Source of the DNA: Aurifilum marmelostoma
Taxonomy: Eukaryota > Ascomycota > Sordariomycetes > Diaporthales > Cryphonectriaceae
Direction of reading: 5' to 3'
DNA length: 64,000 nucleotides
Assembly: GCA_027559495.1 (NCBI GenBank)
Contig: JAMXSV010000018.1
Location: 496,001 to 560,000, forward strand
Shown here piece by piece: positions 55,085-64,000 of the stretch. The notes under the pieces are model-generated. The model was not told where the DNA came from. It saw only the letters and a program-made list of their open reading frames with translations, and made no database searches. The position numbers and the translations under genes were made by a program. Each line of letters begins with the position of its first letter. Position 1 is the first letter of the stretch.

Positions 55085-58000
55085 ATGAGAGTCCATCGAC
55101 TTGCCGGGCTGGCTTCAGCCGGGTTGGCCCACCTCGCTATGGCTGAAGACCTTCTCTTTTACGACAGCATGACGTATCAGGAATATAGCCAGGCAACTAC
55201 AGTGCTGGGCTATACAGGTGAGCCCATCCAATCCGAGAGAGAACTCTTCTAAAGGGCCCTTTGCTGACTGCCTGGTGACGACAGCGCATGTTGCGACTCC
55301 GGAGGAATGGAACAGCTACACCACGGCGGATTTTGCCAAGTACAAGGCCATTGTCATCCCTGACCCAGACTGTGGCTCCGTCTCAGATATCGACTTCCTG
55401 GATGCGACGAAAGCTGTCTGGAGCCCTGCCGTCATGGGCAATATCATCCTCATCGGCACTGACCCTGGTTTCCACTCCTCGAGCAGACCCGGCGCCTTGA
55501 CACTCATTGACGACGGCGTCTCGTTTGCTGCTTCCGGTAACGGGACTGGCCTGTATTTTGCCCTATCTTGTTACTACGATGCGGTCGACTCGGCCACTGT
55601 GGATTCTCTCTCGTACTTCGGCACCGTCGATGTTCGGGGCAACTTGGCTTGTTACAACGACGCCCACCTGGTCGCCAACTCGAGTGCACTGGCTAGTCTC
55701 GACGACGCCGCTCTGAGCGACTGGTCCTGCAGCGTCCACGAGGTCTTCACCAGCTATCCGACGACCGGTCTGTTTGGCTTCGAGCCACTAGCCATCGCCG
55801 AGGACGCCACCGGCGCGGGCCTCAAGGACTTTGCCGATGGTACTCAGGGGATACCCTACATTCTCGTCAAAGGTGCCACACCGACTGGTTGCGGAGACGG
55901 CAAATTCGATCCAGCTCTTGGGGAGGAATGCGATGATGGGGATCTGAACGGCACGCCCGGGAGCGAGTGCTCTTCCTCCTGCAAGTGTCTTACTGGTTCA
56001 ATCACCCCAGGCGTCTGCGGAAGTAATACGACCAGCTCCACGTCATCCCTGCCGTCTACTTCGCCAACATCGTCTGTATCTGCTCCCATGAACTCGAGGT
56101 AAGAGGTTGTCCTGGTGTGGTGTGTTGCTTTTCACGGTGTCATGGCGCTGAACAGACCAAGCTCCATGCCTCTTACTTCGCCGACAAGCTGGTCCTCTTC
56201 GAGGCTGGTCAATTCAAGGTAGGCTTTCCCATGTCATGCTCGCTGTGCAATGTGCCGTGTAGCTGACGGATTCGAAGCTCCAGTGTCTTGCCTACAACAA
56301 GCCCAACGTCTCCGTCGAGGTGAGGAGATGCCCGCCCGGCTCGGCTACAGTTCGAAGCTTGATGGCTGACCTCCTGCGATAGCTCCGTTGCCCCTTCATC
56401 ATTGCTCCCGCCACCAGTCTCTTCAAATTCAAGGTATGTGGTGGTACCCAAAGGATGATTATATAAGGTCCATCAGCTTATAGTGTTCCATCCAGCTCGG
56501 CTCCTGCTGCGACGACTTCTCTGTCTTATTCGGCAACTCCCATTCCTCTTCTGTCTTCTTCAACTACCTCCAGCGCAACGGCAGCAGTTGTCTCGACAAG
56601 TACATCCACGGAAGTGTAAGTCACCCACTTCCACATTTTCGAGTCCGCGGTACGAATTTGACACAGGTGCAGCCTTGAAGGCACTACCACGACCGTAACC
56701 ACTTCTGCGGCACTGATCAGCTCAGGGTCAGTCCATATCATCTCCCCTTTCTGCTCTGGTCTTGATAGTAACCTTGCTCTCAGCACCGTGACACCGTCAT
56801 CTGCCGCCACGACAGTGGGCGGGAACACCACATCAGCCCTGCCAGAGAGCTCACCCAGTTCCTCCCCGGCCTGGCCATCCTCCGTTAGCTCTTGGAACGC
56901 AAGGTAGGTCGTCGAGCTGCCCCGACCAATATCTGGCTTAATCTAACAGTGAAGAAGCACACTGCCGTCATTGATACCGACACCAGCAACCTCAAGGTAA
57001 TGGCCCTCGTCCCATTCACATGGCAAGCACTTCTGACACAGATAAATGCAGTGTGATTTCATCTATCTCCATCTCTGTCTCAACATCAACAGCTCCTCCG
57101 TCCTCGGCATATCCTGAGAGCAGTCTTGAGTCGACAAGTGCCTCATGGACAGTGCTGGAGTCATCCTCACCAGCCTCCAGGTAAAGTTACTTCTGTTGGT
57201 TCAACTCCTATTTCGGCATTCGCTGATCCCATACACAAGCGCTGGTGTCCCTTCAAGCTCGTATACCGCCACGCTGTCCACTACGCCTGGGCTCTCAACA
57301 ACGGTGCCCCTGAGCAGTACGACGGCTGTGGATAGTACAGTTCTGTCAAGTGGTTCAGCGCCAACGTCTGAGCCATTCACAAATTCAAGGTACGCAAAAG
57401 TCTGCCCACCAGGCAATCCAGCCGTCTATCCTGAGGAAAACGCTGCAGGAGCAGAGCTGGTCACGTTTTTCTATGAAGACCATCAGCTAAACTCAACAGT
57501 GCTCCTACGTACACTGCCGCCACCTCGCTGACAACCTCGTCTCCTGCAAGTTCAAGGTAAGTCGGTCAATGGACAGTGTGAGAGGAGGAAGAAACACATA
57601 ATCGAGGAAGGAATTTTAGAAGGGCTGAAGTATGTAGTCGCTGCTGACCATGAGTACAGCGAGATATCATCCGCCGGGCCTTCATCACTCTCGTCAACAA
57701 CTGGGGTTTCGGTTCCTTCAAGCTCGTCCTCGCCAGGAGTCAACCCATCCTCAACAATGGGCCCGGGCACAACGGTCACGGCGACCTCCTCCAGCACTCC
57801 CAGCTCAATCTCTGTTGTGGTCATTACAGGGTCGTCCAGTGTGCCAGCTGGAAATTGGAGGTAAGTCAAGATGGCACTAATGGCGGCGTAAAGAAGCATC
57901 CTTTGATAACAATGACCATTCTTCAGCTCGACCGAGAGTCCCTCGACCTCGGGGTCTGCATCATCCAGCGTCTCGGCTGGCAGCTCGTCGTCCGAGGTCC

Positions 58001-61000
58001 TTACGAGCCCTACATTGGGAACTTCGTCAACAGAGCCCTCGAGTGTTTCAGTCTCAGTGACCACGTAAATAGCTTCCTTCGAAGTCTAACATCTCATCCT
58101 TACTGATATTGCAGCAGCTCGACCGCGACTCTCCCATCCGCATGGACGTCTCTGACGACATTCACCGTCACTTCATTGCCATCGTCCGTGAACAGCAGGT
58201 AAACTCGGAAGCCCCTTGGAATTTGTATCAAATCGAAAATCACGTCCGTCACTAACTAGGTTCACGTAGCACCACCGCTGTCGTTGGGTCAGCCTCACCA
58301 GAATCCTCAGTGCCTGCGTCTTCGGTTACTGCAAGCAGCCTGGAGTATGCTATTCTCGGCTGTAAACTTCTGCTACATGCGAGAGGCTGAAATTTCATGT
58401 CACAGGTCCTCCGCAGTATCATCTCCTACCCCGTCCACAGGCCTGTCTTCCTCGACGCCGCCGAGTGATTCGAGGTAAGTCGACAGGGCACATATTGTCA
58501 TGAGTTCTCAAGACCTTGGAAATTTACTAAGATGGGGTACAGCATCTATATCGCATCTACAATCAGCACTACCACCTTCACGAGCAGTTTCACGACAATC
58601 ATTGCCACCAATGTCTCGACGACGCAGATCACAGACTTGACGACTACAGAGGCCACGACCGTGTAAGAAGATGCCCAAATTCCAGCGTATAATGTTAGGG
58701 TCTCTTATCAAAGATGGCCTTGCATGGCAAATGAATGGACAAGCTTTCAAGAGTGCCTTAACTGATGGATATAAGCAGAACGTTGCCGCCACTCTCGTCA
58801 GTATCCTCGGGGCTGTCTTCAGACATTGTTTCCTCAGGAGGTACCACGCCAGGCTCTTCTTCGCCCGTTGCCACAACCACTGTATCAATCTCTCCGAGTG
58901 CTTCTGGACCTGGTGTGGTTTCATCCTCGCCCTCGGAACCCGCATCTTCTGGCCAGCCGAGTTCAAGCCTGCCATCTTCGGGCTGGTCGTCTGTGAGTAC
59001 CCCTGTGGGAAATCTGACCCTGTCAGGAACCCTTCCGCCAGTTCCTTCTACTTCGAGCAGCCCGTCATCGTCTGGCTCAAGCTCGACAAGTTCTTCTGGA
59101 CCAGTATCTGCCTCCTCGTCGCAGACTTCAGCCACATTACTGCCGTCCTCAAGTGTACCTGCATGGAACGCAACGTCGTTGTCGTCGGGAGGCTTGTCGC
59201 CCAGCTCTCCTTCAGTGGGTACTGGAACGCCGGGAGGAGCTTCCTCAAGCGCCACTGGGTCAACATTTTCTCTATCTTCGGGTGGTTCGACGACCAGCTC
59301 TGCCAGTCCAGGCCTGCCGCTCACTACAACCAGCAGCGTTGTGACTATGGTTGTCACGGAGCTCTCGACATCCGGGACGACGCACCGAACAATCACCGTC
59401 GTTGAGACCACGACCTCTAATTCATTGCTCACATCCTCGTCAGCAGTGGTATCTTCACCGGAACCTTCTAGCACTGGGGTCCTGACGACATACATCCCGA
59501 CCACCCTCACCAGCAGCTATGTCACGGTCGTTGCCACCAATGACTCCACGGCACAGGTCACAGATCGGACCACCACTGAGGTGACCATCCTTACCCTCAG
59601 CTCATCCTCCACCAGTGTGACTAGCAGCGAGAAAGGCGGAACGACAGTTTCGAGCATCTCGCGGTCATCGTCTTCGTCCCTGACCTCGCCCGGCGGAAAT
59701 GGTCCGACCAGCTCGAGTGGTCCGACCTTGACGACGATTATAGTTCCTCCACCGATCTCACTATCCGCCCTGTCAAGCCTTGAGCCATCCTCTTCGCTCC
59801 CTGCTTCCAGCAGTGCTGTCGTGTCGGGTCCCGGGTCGTCGTCGAGCTATGCAGCGGTTGGGCTCCCGTCTACTGCCATGGTCTCTTCATCTACATCACC
59901 GTCTGGCCCGTCTTCTGCGCCTTCCGGACCGTCTTCCGGAGCATCCACTCCTCCCAGCTCCGGCTCGCCTTCAACATCTGCGGCACCCACGACTGCGAGC
60001 ACTAGCGCAGCGTCCACACCGTCCGACGGTGGCAAGCAGAGTTCCTCAGGCGTTTCTCCTGTGTCCTCTCCGCTGTCGAGTACCATTAGTGGAACCGCAG
60101 GATCATCCTCAGTGACTGCATCCACTTCTGGAGCGACTGGTTTGTATCCAGGGCCAGCACCCAGCAGCAGTGCATCACCGACGAGCCCGGCGGCTTCGGC
60201 CTCCAGCTCGTCGACCGCTGGTAATGGCAACCCTTCATCCAACCCTGGATCCTCTGGAACTCCTACTGTATCACCTTCGGTTGTTGAGACGGGTCCGACC
60301 TCGTCCACAGGCCTGACCTCGTCCGCACCCATCCCATCGCTGTCGTATCCAGAGAGCGACCCAGGCACGAGCGGGTCGGGATCGTCTTCTGTAAGTAAAT
60401 ATCCTCCTCGGCACATCTTGATATTCGGGGTTCGACATGTGATAGCTGGCTAACACGACAAGCAGGTCCCGACATCAGCATCCTATATCGCCAGTATAGG
60501 ACCCTCGAGTGTCATGCAAGGCTCTTCATCTGATATACTGACTCCAACTCCCTATGGAATTCCGGAAACAACCTTAGATACCTCGAGATCCTTGACGCCT
60601 TCGATGAGCGGGACTGTGAGCGGCTCGGCTGATCCTTCGGGCCTGTCTTCTACAACGGGGGCACTATCGTCGTCGTCACTGTCGTCGCCATCGATCTCCT
60701 CTGAGGTCACAGAAACTGGTGGCAGCAGCCCGACCTATCCCGTTGGACCGCCTTTCACGTCTTCCGGCTCTCCATCTAGTCCTCCAAACAGTTCAGGATC
60801 CTCAGTCGCCGAGACTACATCTACAGGCTTGCCAAGCTCCTCTGTCGATCCCGGGCTGTCGTCTAGCTTGACCTCCAGCCTTGGTGGTGGTAGCTCATCA
60901 ACTGTGGCCGGAACAGGGCCTGCCTCAGTCTCTGCAGTGAGCAGCAGCTCCGGAGTCACTAATCCCACGGGCCCAGTGTCAACGAGCACGTTTCTGACGA

Positions 61001-61964
61001 GCACCTTGACCTTGCCTGCAGGCACCAGCTCAGAGCCGGCCCCTGGAGGATACAGTTACCCAGCTTCTTTCCCATTACCCGACACGGCTTCCTCCTCGGC
61101 CGGGGCCAAGACGACAGATGGGTGTGACCGCTGGGTTGGTGTAGAAGTCATCATCATGGTTGACGAGGTCGAAGTGTGTCCTGAAGGGGAGACTAGTAGG
61201 TTTTCTTCTCCATCTTATGTTACGTCCTGGCGCCAAAAGAGAGCCCTGAAGGCTGACATCTACCGTACAGTCACAACGACATCGACAGAGACATATGAGA
61301 TCCTGACACGGTCCATCTGCGCCACCTCGATGGCAAGCGCGCCGTGCTACGTCTGTGCCTTGGGATTGCCATCCGGTGCTGATCTCGTCACAGTCACTGT
61401 GGTAAGTAGTAGTGTCTCTCTAAGGGGACGAAGATCTGAGAAAATATAGAGAGACACACAGGCTAACAGAGTAAACCCCCCCCCCCCCCTCAACAGACCA
61501 GTAACAGCAAAACGCCCGATCCCACGCCCACACTTGCGGTCCAGTTCTGTGAGAACTGCGAGCGTGCCGTCCTGCAGACCCACGTCCCCGGCCTTGAGCC
61601 TGGCGGCGAGTGCTACGACTGCACGACATCATCATTTTCCTCGTCCTCGCCAGGGCCCGCAGCAACTGCAGCAACACTGACGCTCTCCAACACTGAGACC
61701 ATCGCCGTGGTATCGTCGGGCTACCCGACCGCGTGGGCCCCTTCATCGTCGTCCTCGTCCTCGTCCTCCTCGTCAGCCTCCTTGGAATCACTTCCCACAC
61801 CAACTCCCACCACTGCAGTAGCTTCATCGACGGGCATTGTGCCTTACCGCTCACCAGTCGCATCGCCCACGTACGTCACTGCGGGGTCTGATCGGTCTGT
61901 CCTCTTGCATACTGGTCTGCTCGGGGCTGCGGCGATGATGGCTCTGTTAGTTCTTGTCTTGTAA
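55085..61964 (+). CDS. Large Ser/Thr-rich, probably GPI-anchored cell-surface protein with 20-21 introns
   Basis: The best model gives about 1804 residues in 22 exons. Exon 1 (55085-55217) encodes a signal peptide, MRVHRLAGLASAGLAHLAMA. Exon 2 (55285-56098) encodes a compact domain of unknown fold (VVIPDPDCG-like AIVIPDPDCGSVSDIDFLD, NIILIGTDPGFHSSSRPGA) and a Cys-rich motif, CGDGKFDPALGEECDDGD, like DUF4215 repeats. Exons 3-18 are a row of small phase-2 cassettes, all Ser/Thr/Pro. Exon 19 (58779-60390) is a long mucin-like stretch, then exon 20 from 60466. A second Cys-containing region follows (DGCDRWVGVEV, ILTRSICATSMASAPCYVC, QFCENCERAV, GGECYDC). The C-terminus (VLLHTGLLGAAAMMALLVLVL) is a hydrophobic GPI-type signal. 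It is likely heavily O-glycosylated, at the wall or matrix. Function is unknown; an adhesin or wall mucin is my inference. Confidence 0.85.
56099..58778 (+). repeat. Array of 16 symmetric phase-2 mini-exons
   Basis: Exons 56156-56218, 56278-56319, 56383-56433, 56484-56615, 56673-56726, 56784-56903, 56955-56996, 57052-57180, 57240-57389, 57500-57556, 57660-57860, 57927-58064, 58115-58198, 58270-58344, 58406-58474 and 58543-58662. Each length is divisible by three and each flanking intron is phase 2. Introns are 50-116 bp. In 12 of 17 junctions the split codon begins AG, usually a Ser codon (AG then C or T). Confidence 0.8.
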
Positions 61965-64000
61965 TCGGGCAAGAGAGAGGAGAGCCCGAGGAGGGAGGGG
62001 GGAGTGGTCTCTTGACCCAATTGTTTTCTTTTCGACGAATCTGCTGCAAGGCGCAAGTCGGGCTTTTCCCTTCTTTCTTTCTTTTTTTCTTTCTTTCCCC
62101 CCAATTCGTTAATCCTTTTCTTTTCCTGAATTTCCCTTTTCGACTATTTATCTTCAACTTCTTCTTCCTTCATTAATGGGATCGGAGCATGAGCAAGTGT
62201 CAGTTGGTAATCACCATCTAGATCCAGAACATCTCGAGACTATGGCTACTTTTCCTTTTTTTAAAAAAAAAAGAACGTCTAGGCAACAGAAAGACGGATG
62301 TAATTATTTCCTCCTTTATTTATTCACTTTGTTTTACTTTATAAGTTACTGCCCCAAGGCATATCCGTTGCTCGTGCCGTCAAGAGAAGTGATTGGGGTC
62401 ATATCTCATACTCAACAGCCTTTTGACCTGACAATATCCAAATCTAAGCTCGTCTGCCCCGGCCTCGATTTTGGTCATTTACTACTTTATACAGACAGCG
62501 AGCTCTTGACCTGTTCAACAGCCTGTTACCACCATGCACTCCACCTCAGGATGATTCGAAAAAGTCATAATCATCTACCAGCCTGCAAACCTGACCTATG
62601 GCATAGTCCCCATCTACTTACTAGTAACAGAAGATAACAAGACATGATTCATCCATCCCCCTCCCTAGGTTTCATCAAAAACTGCCATCTGGACACACAC
62701 GCGCACGCGGCACGCACACACCCTTCAACGGGCGGCCTCCAGCTCACACAGACGAAGCAGTGGCAAACTCACCCGGTTGAACCTACCGAAAAGCTAACAG
62801 CGCGAGAAAATGTGGGTGTGTGTGTGGGTGTGTGTGTGTGTGAGATCGCAAGGTTGGGGGAGGGGGGGAGGGGGTAGATCGACTTCCTCATTCGGCAACC
62901 AGGGGGGTGGATTCGAGGCATCTCGTTGGTTTCTTGCGGGCCCCCGTCTCTTCTCCCCCACCCCCTCCTTCGAAAAACAAATTCTCTTGGCGATTCGCCA
63001 GAGACACATCATTGACATTGTTTGTGTTATGTGTGTGGCTTGACTTTGTCCATCTTTTACCTAGAATGGCGTGTTGCGTGGCGAATGCATGTCTCTGATC
63101 CGGGGTTGCGTGCAAGAATACTTATATCAGGAAATATTAATTGTTGGTTGTTGCTGTTTGGGGCTAGAGTGCGCAGGCTAAAGCTATCATGGAAATGGAA
63201 ACCTTTCCTCATCTACATAGTCCAGCACATACATACACAGGGTAACCCTACATAATTCTACACGTGGGCATCTCTGCAATGTTGACGAACAAACCGAGGA
63301 GAGAGAGAGAGGAACGGCGGTGAGGGCATGGGAAAGACAGTGACTTTTCTCTGCATCATGGCGGTCTTGAAAAGTCTTAGGCTCTCATAGCATTATGTGT
63401 CTTGTGATGATGGATGTGGTGACGTGCATGTTTTGCATTGTGGTTAGAATGTGTGTGTGTCTCTTGTGTCTTTTGCTTAGCCAACTAGGGAGGGAGAATC
63501 CAGGGGGGGAAAGAAAGGAAAAAAAAGAAAGGGGTAACGCAGAGATTCCGTCTCCCCCTCCCAAGATTGTATCCCAATTGACGTCCTTTCCCTCAATGTA
63601 CATCACCTCTTGCACCATCGCATCTCAAGGGGGTGTGTGTGGCAGCTCTCGTGGCACTCAGGGGAGCCGCAGTTGCAGCTGAAACATGCATATTGATCGC
63701 CCCGGCCCACTGGGGCACCTGCTCTTGTTTTCTGGGGCAGCTCTAAGATGTATAAGTATATAATTACTGCAGAGTATTTTGTTTTTTGGGGGGGGGGTGG
63801 TTGCGTACAGTTTATTTCCCATTAATTTGGAACTGTGGCTAGTGCTCTCACCCCCCCCCCTCCTCCCCTGGCTGGTACTTGTCGTCGAAGTACTCTGTCC
63901 AACAGGTCGATCTTTCTTCCCACTGTCCTATTATCATCATCTTCGGACACCCAAAGCGTTCTAGCCCCGCTGGACTGGACTGGACTGGACTGGGCCATGT
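61965..64000. other. Intergenic to the right edge
   Basis: 2 kb with no supported gene. It contains a TG-rich microsatellite at about 62808-62842, a GA-rich run at about 63298-63310, G and C homopolymers near 63788 and 63852, and a TGGAC pentamer repeat at 63971-63990. Confidence 0.5.
63971..63990. repeat. TGGAC pentanucleotide repeat
   Basis: Four perfect tandem copies of TGGAC, near the right edge of the window. Confidence 0.85.

Noticed and set aside
58758..59510. 250-codon minus-strand acidic frame
   Set aside because: Antisense to the Ser/Thr-rich exon 19; acidic composition is what Ser/Thr codons give in reverse.

Overview
This is nuclear DNA from a filamentous ascomycete (Pezizomycotina, most likely a Sordariomycete). 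Genes are split by short introns of about 50-110 bp with GTRNGY-type donors. The proteins are typical fungal orthologues: a TEY MAP kinase of the PMK1/FUS3 group, THI4 with a TPP riboswitch, SEC24, SKI3, UTP22, VPS51 and RMI1. There is no operon logic, rRNA, tRNA, CRISPR array or intact transposon. About 20 genes are supported, on both strands.

Layout. 1-5 kb: a doubtful partial gene at the left edge, TAN1 (tRNA ac4C cofactor) and a three-exon pyruvate decarboxylase, all on the minus strand. 5.8-8 kb: ERV1 (mitochondrial disulfide relay) and HEM4 (uroporphyrinogen-III synthase), divergent. 9.3-10.6 kb: OXR1 (TLDc). 12-13.3 kb: the MAP kinase, with almost 4 kb of non-coding DNA upstream. 17.3-20.2 kb: SEC24 (COPII). 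21.9-22.3 kb: a small one-span membrane protein. 23.5-25.7 kb: a Zn2Cys6 transcription factor. 29-33.2 kb: MSN5/exportin-5. 35.4-48.7 kb is dense housekeeping: BolA, NIF3, VPS51, RMI1, SKI3, UTP22. 49-50.3 kb: THI4 with a TPP riboswitch leader. 51.3-52.7 kb: a questin oxidase-like gene. 55.1-62 kb: one very large intron-riddled gene for a Ser/Thr-rich, apparently GPI-anchored surface protein.

Three points stand out. (1) The surface-protein gene contains 16 consecutive small exons that all have lengths divisible by three and are all flanked by phase-2 introns, so any of them can be skipped or duplicated without a frameshift. (2) THI4 has a recognisable TPP riboswitch on its minus strand, inside a candidate 5' UTR intron, with a 75-codon upstream ORF running through the aptamer and stopping 3 nt before the THI4 start. 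(3) Three conserved genes (OXR1, the Zn2Cys6 factor, UTP22) each carry one extra base in a homopolymer that breaks a conserved reading frame. Because UTP22 is an essential ribosome-biogenesis factor, assembly error is the simplest explanation, but the pattern should be checked before any of them is called a pseudogene.

Gene models were built by hand from conserved protein frames, splice consensus and codon phase. Splice sites were checked by arithmetic for phase, but not against transcripts.
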